Source: Rosettibacter firmus
GTDB lineage: Bacteria; Bacteroidota; Ignavibacteria; Ignavibacteriales; Melioribacteraceae
Direction of reading: 5' to 3'
Assembly: GCF_036860695.1 (NCBI RefSeq)
Contig: NZ_JAYKGJ010000001.1
Coordinates: forward strand, 682,001 to 746,000
Length of the DNA stretch: 64,000 nucleotides
The position numbers and the translations under genes are program-made. Of this stretch, positions 1-9,725 are shown one piece after another (the stretch's first letter is position 1; each line of letters opens with the position of its first letter). The notes under the pieces were generated by a model that searched no databases, had not been told where the DNA came from, and saw nothing but the letters and a program-made list of their open reading frames with translations.

Positions 1-718
1 AATTATATCTTTCAAAGATGAATGGATTTCCAATTGCTCCACGTGCAATCATAGCAGAATCGCAATTTGTCTCATCAATCATTTTTTTAATATCATCGGG
101 ATAAAAAAGGGAACCATTGCCTACAACAGGTATTTTTACAGTTTCTTTGACTTTTTTTATCCACTGCCAGTGGGGTTCTGTATCATATTTTTCATCTCTT
201 GTTCTGGCATGAATAAAGATCAAAGAACCTCCATTATCTTCGACTGCTTTTGCAACATCAATAACATTTATATTTTTTTTATTTCTACCCAGCCGAATTT
301 TTACAGAGATTGGAATTCCATTTGATGATTTTACCATACTTAATACAAGTTTCCCAATTACATTTGGATCGTCCAGTAAAGCAGCACCCATAAAATTAGC
401 AGTAACCTTTTGAACAGGACAACCACAGTTTAAATCAATTAAATCAGGTTTAAAACTGGAAATTTCTTTTACAGCATCGCCAATTATTACAGGATCATTC
501 CCGAGCAATTGAACGCCAATTGGTTTTTCGGATTTATGGAAGGAAAGATTTCGAAGTGTAAAAAAGTTATTTTTAATAACTCCTGCAGCACTAACCATTT
601 GAGTAAAAGTAAAACCTGCACCATGCTCTTTACAAATTCTTCTGAAGGATGAATCTGTAATTTCTGCCATTGGTGCAAGAAAAAGTTTTTTGCCAATATC
701 AACATTTCCAATTTTCAT
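1..718 (-). CDS. dus: tRNA-dihydrouridine synthase (partial, 3' end beyond window)
   Basis: Flavoprotein of the Dus family, which reduces uridines in the tRNA D-loop using FMN and NAD(P)H. The frame opens with ATG at 718 and stays open to the window edge (239 codons), so the C-terminal part is missing here. The first residues, MKIGNVDIGKKLFLAPMAE, carry the family APMA motif of the FMN-binding barrel. The catalytic cysteine is in DLNCGCPVQKV, and an HARTR segment follows, as in DusB-type enzymes. It follows pnp, 80 bases after that stop codon, and is probably the last or a late gene of the translation operon. A 74-codon open frame at 487-711 on the same strand is only an overlapping frame of this gene. 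The family call is firm; the Dus subtype is not settled. Confidence 0.93.
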   Translation of the reverse strand, partial: MKIGNVDIGKKLFLAPMAEITDSSFRRICKEHGAGFTFTQMVSAAGVIKNNFFTLRNLSFHKSEKPIGVQLLGNDPVIIGDAVKEISSFKPDLIDLNCGCPVQKVTANFMGAALLDDPNVIGKLVLSMVKSSNGIPISVKIRLGRNKKNINVIDVAKAVEDNGGSLIFIHARTRDEKYDTEPHWQWIKKVKETVKIPVVGNGSLFYPDDIKKMIDETNCDSAMIARGAIGNPFIFERYN

Positions 719-798
719 CTAACAAATCAAAATAGTTCAATAATATTCAAAATCTTTCCTTCAAAAAACAAGGATGTGTTATGTTAATTATTTGTGAA

Positions 799-2901
799 TC
801 ATTTTTCTTCTGAATTTGAATCTTCTTTTTCTTTTAATAATGCTTTTCGTGATAAAGAATATTTATTTCCATCAATGCTAAGAAGTTTAACTCTGATTGT
901 ATCACCTTCCTTTAAAACATCCGATACTTTTTCAATTTTTTTATTATCGATTTGTGAAATGTGTAATAATCCTTGAACACCTGGTAAAATTTCTACAAAG
1001 GCACCAAAGTCTGCAACACGAACAACTTTACCATTATAATTTTTACCCACTTCAGGTTCAGCGGTTAACCATTTTATATATTCTTTTGCTTCTCTTGCCT
1101 GTTTAGCATCCTGACCAGAAATATTAACCGTTCCATCTTCATCAATAACAATTTCTACATTATAATCTTTTTGAATTTTTTGGATAATCTTTCCACCTGG
1201 ACCAATAACAGCACCAATTTTATCTGTAGGAATTTTTGTTGAAAGAAGTGTAGGTGCATAAATAGAAATATGAGGTCGTGGTTCCGAAATTGCTTGATTC
1301 ATAATTTTAAGAATATGCAATCTACCTTCTTTTGCCTGTTGTAATGCTTTTTCCATAATCTCATAAGAAATACCCTGAATTTTAATATCCATTTGAAATC
1401 CAGTAATTCCTTTTTCGGAACCTGCAACTTTAAAATCCATATCGCCTAAATGATCTTCGTTGCCTAAAATATCAGAAAGTATTGCATATTGATCACCTTC
1501 TTTTACAAGTCCCATTGCAATTCCAGCAATAGCAGTTTTAATAGGAACTCCACCATCCATAAGAGCTAAAGAACCAGCACAAACAGTAGCCATAGAAGAT
1601 GAACCATTTGATTCAAGGATATCGGAGTTAAGGCGAATCATGTATGGAAATTTATCTTCTGATGGAATAACATTTTTTAGAGAACGTTCTGCAAGATTAC
1701 CATGACCAACTTCCCTTCTTCCAACACCTGAATATTTACCAACTTCGCCAACGCTAAAAGAAGGAAAGTTATAATGAAGTATAAATCTTTTTCTAAATTC
1801 TGCTTGAAGACCATCAATAATTTGTTCGTCCTGTTTTGTACCTAGTGTTAATGTAGTTAAGCTTTGTGTTTCTCCGCGAGTAAACAAAGCAGAACCATGA
1901 GGACGAGGTAATAATCCAAGTTCAATTGATATAGGTCTTATCTCATTAGTTTTTCTTCCATCAAGTCGTATACCTTCTTGAAGAATTCTCTTACGCATCA
2001 ATTCTTTTTCGATATCATGAAGAATCTCTTTTATTACTTTTTCCTGTTCAGGATATTTTTCAGCAAGGGCATTTAATACTTCTTCTTCGATCTCTTTATT
2101 TTTATTCGAGCGTTCTTCTTTCGATAAAACAGTTGCAACTACAGCTTTTATTTTATCATATGCTAATTCTTTAACATCTTTAAGAAGATTTTCGTCAATT
2201 ACTTTTGGTGGAACTTCCAATTTAGGTTTGCCACAAAGTTCTCTCAATTCTTTTTGAGCCTGAACAATTTTTTTAATTTCGACATGAGCAAATTTTAGTG
2301 CATTAAGCATATCTTCTTCACTAATTTCCTTTGCTTCACCTTCTACCATCATAATCGAGCTTTCCGTACCAGCAACAACCAATTCGAGATCACTTTCTTC
2401 AATTTGTTGTAAAGTTGGGTTAATAATGAATTCACCATTAATTCTACCAACTCTCACTTCACCAATTGGTTCAAGAAATGGAATATCAGAAATCACCAAT
2501 GCAGCCGAAGCACCGCAAGCAGCAATTACATCAGCATCATTTTCATTGTCGAATGAATAAACAAAGGCAACAATTTGAGTATCGTTAAAAAAGTTATCCG
2601 GGAACAATGGTCGAATAGGTCTATCAATTAATCTTGCACTTAAAATTTCTTTTTCACTCGGTTTCCCTTCGCGTTTTATAAAACCTCCGGGAATTTTTCC
2701 GGCAGCAAATGATTTTTCGCGATATTCAACATTAAGAGGGAAAAAGTCTATATCATCTCTAACATCACCCATTACTGCAGTTACAAGCACCATTGTATCG
2801 CCATAGCGAACCATGACGGCACCATTAGCCTGTTTGGCTAATTTACCTGTTTCAAATATCAATTTGTGCTTGCCAATTTGTACTTCTTTTGTATATACCA
2901 T
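799..2901 (-). CDS. pnp: Polyribonucleotide nucleotidyltransferase (PNPase)
   Basis: Phosphorolytic 3'-5' exoribonuclease of mRNA decay, acting as a trimer in the cytoplasm. At 700 aa it has the family's usual length and full domain order: a first RNase PH domain, an all-helical linker, a second RNase PH domain (from about residue 310, with RPHGSALFTRGETQ), a KH domain (IGPGGKIIQKI near residue 567) and a C-terminal S1 domain (from about residue 617, GKVVRVADFGAFVEI). The C-terminus is short and acidic. It starts 13 bases after rpsO, the classic rpsO-pnp pairing. Nothing suggests disruption. Confidence 0.98.
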   Translation of the reverse strand: MVYTKEVQIGKHKLIFETGKLAKQANGAVMVRYGDTMVLVTAVMGDVRDDIDFFPLNVEYREKSFAAGKIPGGFIKREGKPSEKEILSARLIDRPIRPLFPDNFFNDTQIVAFVYSFDNENDADVIAACGASAALVISDIPFLEPIGEVRVGRINGEFIINPTLQQIEESDLELVVAGTESSIMMVEGEAKEISEEDMLNALKFAHVEIKKIVQAQKELRELCGKPKLEVPPKVIDENLLKDVKELAYDKIKAVVATVLSKEERSNKNKEIEEEVLNALAEKYPEQEKVIKEILHDIEKELMRKRILQEGIRLDGRKTNEIRPISIELGLLPRPHGSALFTRGETQSLTTLTLGTKQDEQIIDGLQAEFRKRFILHYNFPSFSVGEVGKYSGVGRREVGHGNLAERSLKNVIPSEDKFPYMIRLNSDILESNGSSSMATVCAGSLALMDGGVPIKTAIAGIAMGLVKEGDQYAILSDILGNEDHLGDMDFKVAGSEKGITGFQMDIKIQGISYEIMEKALQQAKEGRLHILKIMNQAISEPRPHISIYAPTLLSTKIPTDKIGAVIGPGGKIIQKIQKDYNVEIVIDEDGTVNISGQDAKQAREAKEYIKWLTAEPEVGKNYNGKVVRVADFGAFVEILPGVQGLLHISQIDNKKIEKVSDVLKEGDTIRVKLLSIDGNKYSLSRKALLKEKEDSNSEEK

Positions 2902-2914
2902 GGTTTTAAAACCT

Positions 2915-3184
2915 CTATTTTCTGATGTTTAGTTCTTTAATTATATTACGATATCTTTCAATATCTTTCTTCATTAGATAATCAAGTAATCTTCTTCTTT
3001 TTCCCACCATTTGCATTAATCCTCTTCGGGATGCATGATCTTTCTTGTGAGCTTCGAAGTGAGCTGTAAGATTATTGATTCGTTCAGTTAAAATTGCTAT
3101 CTGAACTTCTGGTGTACCACTATCTTTTTCGTTCTTACCATATTTTTTAATTAGTTCAAGTTTCCTTTCTTTTGAAATTGACAT
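2915..3184 (-). CDS. rpsO: 30S ribosomal protein S15
   Basis: Small-subunit ribosomal protein that binds the central domain of 16S rRNA. The 89-residue product is the standard length and has the conserved [16 protein letters not shown] and the basic segment [21 protein letters not shown]. It lies between ribF and pnp in an order found in many bacteria. An AGGAGT Shine-Dalgarno sequence lies just before the ATG. Confidence 0.98.
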   Translation of the reverse strand: MSISKERKLELIKKYGKNEKDSGTPEVQIAILTERINNLTAHFEAHKKDHASRRGLMQMVGKRRRLLDYLMKKDIERYRNIIKELNIRK

Positions 3185-3234
3185 GTTTTACTCCTTTATT
3201 TTGTTTAATAATATAATCCCAGAATTAACCAGGA

Positions 3235-4164
3235 TTAATTAGTTAAGATTTCTTTTGCTTTTTGTATATCATATTTAATTTGATTTATCAATTCATCTTT
3301 TGATTCAAATTTTTTCTCATCACGAATTCTTTTAATAAAATCAACCTGAATTATTTCATTGTAAATATTATCATTAAAATCAAAAAGATTTACTTCGAGT
3401 ACTGTATGATTATTACTTTCAAAAGTTGGTCTTTTTCCAATGTTCATTATTCCAGAATAATTTTGATCTCTTAGCTTTACATTAACAGCATAAACTCCTC
3501 CTGCAGGTATAGCTTTATTAGAATCATTTAGTTGTATGTTTGCAGTTGGAAAACCAAGCATTTTTCCACGTTTAGCTCCTTCAACAACTTTACCAATAAT
3601 AGAGTAATTTCTTCCCAGAAACAAATTAACTTTTTCTATATCACCTTCCATTAAAGCTTTTCGAATTTTTGTACTACTTACAATCTGTCCATCTATAATT
3701 TCAGCTTCAACAGATGTTACATTAAAATTATAAATGTCGCCTAATTCTTTTAATTTCTTTTCGTCTCCCAATCTATCTTTACCAAATTTATGATCATGTC
3801 CAATTATTATATGAGATATACCAATTTTGTCAACCAGAATTTTTTTAATAAAATCATCTGATGATATATTCGAAAACTCTTTTGTAAAATTCTGTATAAT
3901 AAGATTTTCGATGCCATATTTTTCAAGTAAAGATATTTTCTCTTCAAGAGTTGTTAGAATTTTAAAATCAAAATTTTTTGAAATTACCATTCTTGGATGC
4001 GGATCAAAAGTTAAAAGAACACTTGTTCCATTAATTTGATTGGTAATTTCTAATAACTTTTTTAAAATTTTTTGATGTCCAATATGTAATCCATCAAAAC
4101 TTCCAACAGTAATTGCTGTTATTTTATCTTTTTTAAATTCTGATATATCTTTATAAACTTTCAT
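3235..4164 (-). CDS. ribF: Bifunctional riboflavin kinase / FAD synthetase
   Basis: Makes FMN and then FAD from riboflavin with ATP. The 309-residue protein has the N-terminal nucleotidyltransferase domain, with GSFDGLHIGHQKIL (HIGH-type motif, residues about 22-35) and IIGHDHKFGKDR. The C-terminal riboflavin kinase domain contains GFPTANI (about residue 200) and the GGVYAV strand. It lies between truB (12-base gap) and rpsO, its usual place in this operon. Length and motifs are ordinary. Confidence 0.97.
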   Translation of the reverse strand: MKVYKDISEFKKDKITAITVGSFDGLHIGHQKILKKLLEITNQINGTSVLLTFDPHPRMVISKNFDFKILTTLEEKISLLEKYGIENLIIQNFTKEFSNISSDDFIKKILVDKIGISHIIIGHDHKFGKDRLGDEKKLKELGDIYNFNVTSVEAEIIDGQIVSSTKIRKALMEGDIEKVNLFLGRNYSIIGKVVEGAKRGKMLGFPTANIQLNDSNKAIPAGGVYAVNVKLRDQNYSGIMNIGKRPTFESNNHTVLEVNLFDFNDNIYNEIIQVDFIKRIRDEKKFESKDELINQIKYDIQKAKEILTN

Positions 4165-4176
4165 TTAATACATCTT

Positions 4177-4896
4177 TCAATTTACAGAAAAAGAAAGTGA
4201 TTTTAAGTAATCAAAGAATTCATTTATTTCGAATGCATCTTCGATGCAATAATCACCAATCTGAGTTCTTCGTAAAGCTTTCAAATAAGCACCACAACCA
4301 AGTTTATCACCAAAGTCTTTTGCTATAACTCGAATATAAGTACCCGAAGAACATGTAATTTCAAAATAAATATCGGGTAAATCAATTTTATTAATATCAA
4401 ATTTATATATAAAAATTTTTCTTGGTTCTCTTTCTACTTCAATACCTTTGCGTGCTAATTTATAAAGTGCTTTTCCATTTTTTTTAATTGCAGAATACAT
4501 TGGTGGAATTTGTTCTATTAAACCCAGAAAAGTATCACGCACTTTATAGATCATATCTTCAGTTACATAATCAAAATCTTTTTCGGAATCAAAATCTGTT
4601 TCCAGGTCAAAAGATGGTGTTGTTTTACCTAATGAGATTATTCCAGAATAAGTTTTATTTAATTTTGATAAAGTTGTAATCTCCTTGGTTTTCTTTCCCG
4701 TACATACAATTAACAATCCTGTTGCCATTGGGTCGAGTGTTCCAGCATGTCCCACTTTTTTTACATTAACTGCTTTTCTAATTTTATGAACAACATCAAA
4801 AGAAGTCTTTTTTAATGGTTTATTAATAAGAATAATTTCTCCTTCCTGAAAGTTAGGGACATAATCATTCGATATTTTTTTTGTTATCACTTTCAT
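4177..4896 (-). CDS. truB: tRNA pseudouridine(55) synthase TruB
   Basis: Forms pseudouridine 55 in the T-loop of tRNAs. The catalytic aspartate is in GHAGTLDPMATGLL (about residues 50-63), and KTSFDVVHKIRK is the conserved N-terminal segment. At 239 aa it is near the short end of the family and ends soon after the catalytic fold, so a C-terminal PUA-type domain appears to be absent. The start overlaps the 3' end of rbfA by 32 bases, which suggests translational coupling. Confidence 0.96.
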   Translation of the reverse strand: MKVITKKISNDYVPNFQEGEIILINKPLKKTSFDVVHKIRKAVNVKKVGHAGTLDPMATGLLIVCTGKKTKEITTLSKLNKTYSGIISLGKTTPSFDLETDFDSEKDFDYVTEDMIYKVRDTFLGLIEQIPPMYSAIKKNGKALYKLARKGIEVEREPRKIFIYKFDINKIDLPDIYFEITCSSGTYIRVIAKDFGDKLGCGAYLKALRRTQIGDYCIEDAFEINEFFDYLKSLSFSVN

Positions 4897-5227
4897 GAAT
4901 CTTTTTTATAATTCCTTCAATCTTTTCAACATAATCTAACGTATCATCAATATAGAAATCCAGTTCTGGTACAAATCTTATCTGAATTCTACCTGCAAGT
5001 TGTGTACGAATCCAGCCTTTTAATTCATTTACTTTTTCAAGAACTTCTTTACGTTTATTTTTATCGTAAACAGAAAGATAAACTTTTGTATGTCGTAAGT
5101 CGGGACTTACTTTAATATTGGTAACAGTAATAATACTGAGTTTAGGATCTTGAATTTTATGTAGAAAAATCAAACTCAGTTCTTCTTTAATTAAGCTTGC
5201 AACTCTTTCTATTCTGTACGATGGCAT
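4865..5227 (-). CDS. rbfA: Ribosome-binding factor A
   Basis: Small KH-fold protein that binds the immature 30S subunit and helps 16S rRNA 5'-end processing, important in the cold. The 120-residue product has the family N-terminus (YRIERVASLIKEELSLIF) and the typical VSPDLRHTKVYLSV and IRFVPELDFYIDDT segments. It overlaps the infB stop by one base and truB by 32 bases, so three genes are probably translated in a coupled way. Confidence 0.96.
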   Translation of the reverse strand: MPSYRIERVASLIKEELSLIFLHKIQDPKLSIITVTNIKVSPDLRHTKVYLSVYDKNKRKEVLEKVNELKGWIRTQLAGRIQIRFVPELDFYIDDTLDYVEKIEGIIKKIHESDNKKNIE

Positions 5228-7863
5228 TATTCTAACTTTTTCTTTGTTTCAACAATTTTATAAGATTCAATAATATCGCCTACTTTTATATCATTAAAGT
5301 TTGCTATACTCATACCACACTCAAAACCTTTTTCTACTTCGCGTACATCATCTTTAAATCTTTTCAGGGATTCGAGTTGACCTTCATAAATTACGATTCC
5401 ATCGCGAATGAGTCGAATTTTATTATTTCGAATAATTTTACCATCCTGAACATAGCATCCTGCTACTGTACCAACTTTTGGTACTTTAAAGATCTGGCGT
5501 ACTTCTGCAGTACCAACCAATTCTTCTGATATAACTGGTGAAAGCATTCCTTCTAAAGCAGATTTAACAGCATTGATAGCATCATAAATAATATTGTATA
5601 ATCTAATTTCAACTTTTTCTGTTTCTGCTAATTTTCTTGCATTAGAATTTGGTCTCACATGAAAACCTATGATAATAGCACGGGATGCAGCTGCTAAAAG
5701 AACATCCCCTTCTGAAATTGCACCAACTCCTTTATGAATTACTCGTACATTAACTTCATCATTAGATAATTTCATAAGAGCATCGGATAGAGCTTCTACC
5801 GAACCATCCACATCACCTTTAACAATAATGGGTAATTCTTTAACTCCACCTCGACTAATTTGATTGGCAATTTCATCAAGAGTAATTAGTCTAACCTGAC
5901 GTTGATCCTGTTCTCTTTTAAGTTGTTGACGTTTAATACTAATTTCGCGAGCCTCTCGTTCCGATTCAACAACAATAAAAATATCACCAGCTTGTGGTGC
6001 AGCTTCAAATCCTAATACTAAAACTGGAGTTGAAGGACCAGCACTCATAACTTTATTGCCTCTTTCATCAAACATTGCACGAACTCTTCCGTAAACAATA
6101 CCTGCAATAAAGGGGTCACCAATTTTTAATGTTCCTTTTTGAACCAATACTGTTGCAGTTATACCTCTTCCTTTATCTAATTGAGCTTCGATAATTGTAC
6201 CTCGAGCTAATCTATCTGGATTTGCTTTTAATTCAAGCATTTCAGCTTCGAGAATAATTTTTTCGAGAAGCAGGTCAACATTCTTTCCTAATTTAGCAGA
6301 TATTTCAACACATTGATATTTGCCTCCCCAATCTTCAACCAGAACATTTCTTTCTGCCAATTGTTGTTTTATTTTTTCAACGTTAGCATTAGGTTTATCA
6401 ATTTTATTAATGGCAACAATAATAGGTACATTTGCAGCTTGAGCATGATTTATAGCTTCAACAGTTTGTGGCATTACAGCATCGTCTGCTGCAACGACAA
6501 GTACAACAATATCTGTTACCTTAGCACCACGTGCTCGCATAGCCGTAAATGCTTCGTGACCTGGAGTATCAAGAAATGTAATTTCTTTACCATTATCGAG
6601 TACAACTTTATAAGCACCAATATGTTGTGTTATTCCACCAGCCTCGCCTGCTACTACATTTGTATTTCTAATAAAATCCAGTAATGAAGTTTTACCATGA
6701 TCAACATGTCCCATAATTGTTACAACAGGGGGACGAGGTTTTAATTTATCTTCTGGATCAGGAATATCTGCATCAATATCTGCTTTATATTCATCCTGCA
6801 ATTCTATTTCATAACCAAAGTCGGCTGCAATAAGTGTAATTGTTTCAACATCCAATCTTTGATTTATTGAAACCATCAATCCAAGATTAATACATTTTTG
6901 TATTACTTCACTAACTGGTACTCCCATCAAATTAGCAAGTTCGCCAACTGCAATAAATTCTGTAACTTTTATTTTCTTTTGTTCAAGTTGTTTTTGTTCA
7001 AGCAATCTTTCTTGCTGTTCCTGTTTTTCTTTTCTCTTTTTCTTTCTAATTAAAGCTCGCTCACTTAATGCAGATTCATCGAGACTAAGCATTGTTCTTT
7101 TGATTGCTTCTTCTACTTCGCGTTTATCAATTTCAAGTCTTTTTATTTTTCTCTTCTTTTTAGAAACAACCTCATCTACTCCTTCTTCTCCAACCTTTCC
7201 TTTCTTTTTAGCTTTTAGAATTTTTTTCTTTTTCTTCTTTTTCTTTTTAGTTTCTTCTTCTTCAGCAACTTCCTGAGTAACTGCTTCGGGTTGTTTTGTT
7301 ACTTCTGCTTTTTCTTTCTTTTCAAGATCGATTTTACCAACTATAGTTAAACCTTTTTTCTTTGCTTCTAATTCAAGTTCGGTTTCTGTTCTGAATGTTT
7401 CAGCTTCTTCGTCGCGATTTTTTTCTTCTACTGGTTGCTGTGTTTCTGTAACAAGTGTCTCTTCGGTTTGTTGTTTGATCTCTTCGGATACTTGTACGAT
7501 TTTAGCTTCTTCTTTATCAACTTCGACGGATTTTTCTTCTACTTTAGATTCTTCTTGCTTTTCTACAGACTTATCTTCAATTATTTTTTCTTCTGGTTTA
7601 GTTTCTATAGGATGTTCGGGTTCGACTTCAATTCTTTTTTTCTGGAATTCCGATATTTTTTTATAATGTTTTTCAGCTTTTTCAATATCTTTTTTAAAAT
7701 GAGCGCGTATATCATTTTCCATTTCTTCAGTTAAAAGGGTCATATGAGATTTAACCTCATAACCTTTTTTCTGAAGAAATTCTATAATAGTATCTGTCGA
7801 AAGATTATACTCTGCTGCAAACTTGTAAATTCGTATTTTTTTTTCTTTTACTATATCTGGCAT
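5227..7863 (-). CDS. infB: Translation initiation factor IF-2
   Basis: GTPase that brings initiator tRNA to the 30S subunit and drives subunit joining. The 878-residue protein has a short N-terminal IF2_N helix domain, then a long Lys/Glu/Val-rich low-complexity stretch (about residues 70-260, including a run of nine lysines near 210). A second IF2_N-like segment precedes the GTPase domain, whose motifs are GHVDHGKTS (about 385), DTPGHE (about 431) and NKID (about 488). Domains II to IV follow. The low-complexity part produces long spurious open frames on the plus strand. It starts about 50 bases after nusA. Confidence 0.98.
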   Translation of the reverse strand: MPDIVKEKKIRIYKFAAEYNLSTDTIIEFLQKKGYEVKSHMTLLTEEMENDIRAHFKKDIEKAEKHYKKISEFQKKRIEVEPEHPIETKPEEKIIEDKSVEKQEESKVEEKSVEVDKEEAKIVQVSEEIKQQTEETLVTETQQPVEEKNRDEEAETFRTETELELEAKKKGLTIVGKIDLEKKEKAEVTKQPEAVTQEVAEEEETKKKKKKKKKILKAKKKGKVGEEGVDEVVSKKKRKIKRLEIDKREVEEAIKRTMLSLDESALSERALIRKKKRKEKQEQQERLLEQKQLEQKKIKVTEFIAVGELANLMGVPVSEVIQKCINLGLMVSINQRLDVETITLIAADFGYEIELQDEYKADIDADIPDPEDKLKPRPPVVTIMGHVDHGKTSLLDFIRNTNVVAGEAGGITQHIGAYKVVLDNGKEITFLDTPGHEAFTAMRARGAKVTDIVVLVVAADDAVMPQTVEAINHAQAANVPIIVAINKIDKPNANVEKIKQQLAERNVLVEDWGGKYQCVEISAKLGKNVDLLLEKIILEAEMLELKANPDRLARGTIIEAQLDKGRGITATVLVQKGTLKIGDPFIAGIVYGRVRAMFDERGNKVMSAGPSTPVLVLGFEAAPQAGDIFIVVESEREAREISIKRQQLKREQDQRQVRLITLDEIANQISRGGVKELPIIVKGDVDGSVEALSDALMKLSNDEVNVRVIHKGVGAISEGDVLLAAASRAIIIGFHVRPNSNARKLAETEKVEIRLYNIIYDAINAVKSALEGMLSPVISEELVGTAEVRQIFKVPKVGTVAGCYVQDGKIIRNNKIRLIRDGIVIYEGQLESLKRFKDDVREVEKGFECGMSIANFNDIKVGDIIESYKIVETKKKLE

Positions 7864-7914
7864 TTGATTACCTAATTTTTTGTATAATTCAAAAGAAGCT
7901 AAAACCTATTTATT

Positions 7915-9162
7915 TTAATCTTCTTCTTCAAATTGGTTTTCAAGAATTTGAATTATTTCTTTTGCTTTTTCTTCTCCAATACCTTCCAGTTGTTTTAATT
8001 TGTCGACTCCAGCTTTCAATACTTCAACTGCAGTTTCAAATCGATGAGAAATTAAAATATCAACAATATCACTTCCAAGTTCTTCGCGTAATTCTGGTAA
8101 TTCAATATCTTCTTCATATTCATCAAGTTGTTTTTCGAGACGAATAACTTCAATATCATAACCAGTTAATTTCATTGCAAGGCGAATATTTACTCCTCCT
8201 CTTCCAACTATCATTGAAATCTGATCACTTTCAGCAGTTACAACACATTTTTTTGCATCTTCGTCAATTTCAATTTGTTTTAGTTTAGCTGGTGCAAGGC
8301 ATCTTTGAATAAACACAACAGGATCATCAGAATAATTTATAACATCAATATTTTCATTATTCAATTCACGGACTATAGCATGAATTCTTACGCCTTTCAT
8401 ACCAACGCAAGCACCAACAGCATCGATTCTGGCGTCTTGAGATTCTACAGCCACTTTTGCTCTTTCACCTGGCTCACGAGCTATACCTTTAATTTCAATT
8501 ATGCCATCATAAATTTCTGGTATTTCAATTTCGAATAGTCTCTTCAAAAACATATTATCAGCACGAGAAACAATTATAACTGGACCATTAGGAGTTTTCT
8601 TAACTTCTTTAACAACTGCCCTGATTGTTTCCCCTTTTTTATATTTTTCATGTGGAATTTGTTCTGAGCGAGGTAGTATTAATTCATTTTTATTATGATT
8701 TATAAGTACATCATTACGTCTCACCTGATAAATATCTCCAACAACAATTTCGCCTATCATATTACGATATTCATTATAAACAATTTCTTTTTCAATCTCA
8801 CGAATTTTTTGATTCAGGTTTTGACGTGCGAGATTAATTAATCTTCTTCCAAATTGAGAAAGTTCGATTTTTTCAACATAGTCTTCACCTACTTCCAGAC
8901 CCTCTTCATTTCCTCGAGCATTTACTTCTTCTATACTTATTTGAGTACTTGGGTCTGTAACTTTTTCTACTATTGTTCTTTCAAGAAAAATTTCTATATC
9001 TCCCTTATCCATATTAACAACAACATCATATCTTGCATCTGGTCCATATTTCTTTTTAACAAGCAGACCGAATATTTCTTCGATTATTCCTGCAAGAACA
9101 TCTTTATCGACACTTTTTTCACGCACCATTTGTGCGAATGATTCAACTATTTCAAGGTTCAT
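7915..9162 (-). CDS. nusA: Transcription termination/antitermination factor NusA
   Basis: RNA polymerase-binding factor for pausing, termination and antitermination. The 415-residue protein shows the N-terminal polymerase-binding domain, an S1 domain (from about residue 135, VVGDIYQVRRNDVLI), two KH domains (GACVGMKGVRI and IVGRGGVNIRLAM) and one short C-terminal helix-hairpin-helix region with LEGIGEEKAKEII. It lies between rimP and infB, the conserved order. In E. coli NusA affects expression of its own operon, which is relevant to the leader hairpin upstream of rimP here. Confidence 0.97.
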   Translation of the reverse strand: MNLEIVESFAQMVREKSVDKDVLAGIIEEIFGLLVKKKYGPDARYDVVVNMDKGDIEIFLERTIVEKVTDPSTQISIEEVNARGNEEGLEVGEDYVEKIELSQFGRRLINLARQNLNQKIREIEKEIVYNEYRNMIGEIVVGDIYQVRRNDVLINHNKNELILPRSEQIPHEKYKKGETIRAVVKEVKKTPNGPVIIVSRADNMFLKRLFEIEIPEIYDGIIEIKGIAREPGERAKVAVESQDARIDAVGACVGMKGVRIHAIVRELNNENIDVINYSDDPVVFIQRCLAPAKLKQIEIDEDAKKCVVTAESDQISMIVGRGGVNIRLAMKLTGYDIEVIRLEKQLDEYEEDIELPELREELGSDIVDILISHRFETAVEVLKAGVDKLKQLEGIGEEKAKEIIQILENQFEEED

Positions 9163-9177
9163 TTATTTACCTCCCCA

Positions 9178-9621
9178 TCAAAAACTAATTAATACTTTTG
9201 CTTTTGTTATATCTTCAAAATTTATTTTTATTTCATTATTCTTATTCTGAAAATACAATTGGTTCCCATCAATTCGAATTAATTTGCCTGTAATTTTTTT
9301 TACTGAATCTTTATCCTTGTAGTTAACTTCAAAATTCCTGTTAATATGTTTGCCATATTGAACAAGATATTTTAATGGTCTATCTACACCAGGAGAAGAA
9401 ACATCGAGGCGATAGTTTTTAAATAAATTACTTTCATCAATTGCTTTTTCAATCAATCTACTTATTCTCATACAATCGTCAGTCGTAACAGCCCTTTCGC
9501 CGTCTATAAATATTTCAATTATCCGAAGTTTATCGTCACCTCGAATTATTGTGTCAATTAGCAGAAATCCTTCGGATGCTATTATTTCTTCAAATTTTTC
9601 GATTAATTTAAGATTTTTCAT
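9178..9621 (-). CDS. rimP: Ribosome maturation factor RimP
   Basis: Cytoplasmic factor needed for 30S subunit maturation. I take the ATG at 9621, giving 147 aa beginning MKNLKLIEKFEEIIASEG. The frame extends 16 codons further upstream, but that extension runs through the leader hairpin and does not look like RimP. Supporting motifs are IDGERAVTTDDCMRISR and the conserved LDVSSPGVDRPLK. It is the first gene of the rimP-nusA-infB operon. No good Shine-Dalgarno sequence is visible before the start. Confidence 0.94.
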   Translation of the reverse strand: MKNLKLIEKFEEIIASEGFLLIDTIIRGDDKLRIIEIFIDGERAVTTDDCMRISRLIEKAIDESNLFKNYRLDVSSPGVDRPLKYLVQYGKHINRNFEVNYKDKDSVKKITGKLIRIDGNQLYFQNKNNEIKINFEDITKAKVLISF

Positions 9622-9637
9622 TTTATACAAACAAAAA

Positions 9638-9654
9638 TCGCCCACGAGGGGCGA
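9638..9654 (-). promoter_or_regulatory. Leader hairpin upstream of rimP (terminator-like)
   Basis: On the minus strand CGCCC and GGGCG pair around a 5-base loop, extended by one T-A pair, and ATTTTTG follows. The element ends about 16 bases before the rimP ATG and lies inside the transcript predicted from the promoter at 9667-9698. It could act as an attenuator or as a binding site for a regulator; terminator-like function is inference. It is by far the most GC-rich short stretch in the neighbourhood. Confidence 0.5.
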
Positions 9655-9666
9655 AATTAGACACCA

Positions 9667-9698
9667 CAAATCTATAAATAATTGTGTGAATTAGCAAA
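9667..9698 (-). promoter_or_regulatory. Promoter of the rimP-nusA-infB operon (Bacteroidota type)
   Basis: Read on the minus strand, a TTTG (-33 element) is followed after 20 bases by TAGATTTG, an exact match to the TAnnTTTG -7 element of Bacteroidota housekeeping promoters. Transcription would start near 9660 and give a leader of about 40 bases that includes the hairpin at 9638-9654. It lies just downstream of hemW's start region in a gap with no other gene. Confidence 0.6.
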
Positions 9699-9725
9699 TT
9701 TTTGACTAATAATCCATTGATGGTT

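Noticed and set aside
7435-7734. Long open frames on the plus strand opposite infB, rich in Phe and Ser
   Set aside because: They mirror the Lys/Glu-rich low-complexity part of IF-2; no start signal, no family likeness.
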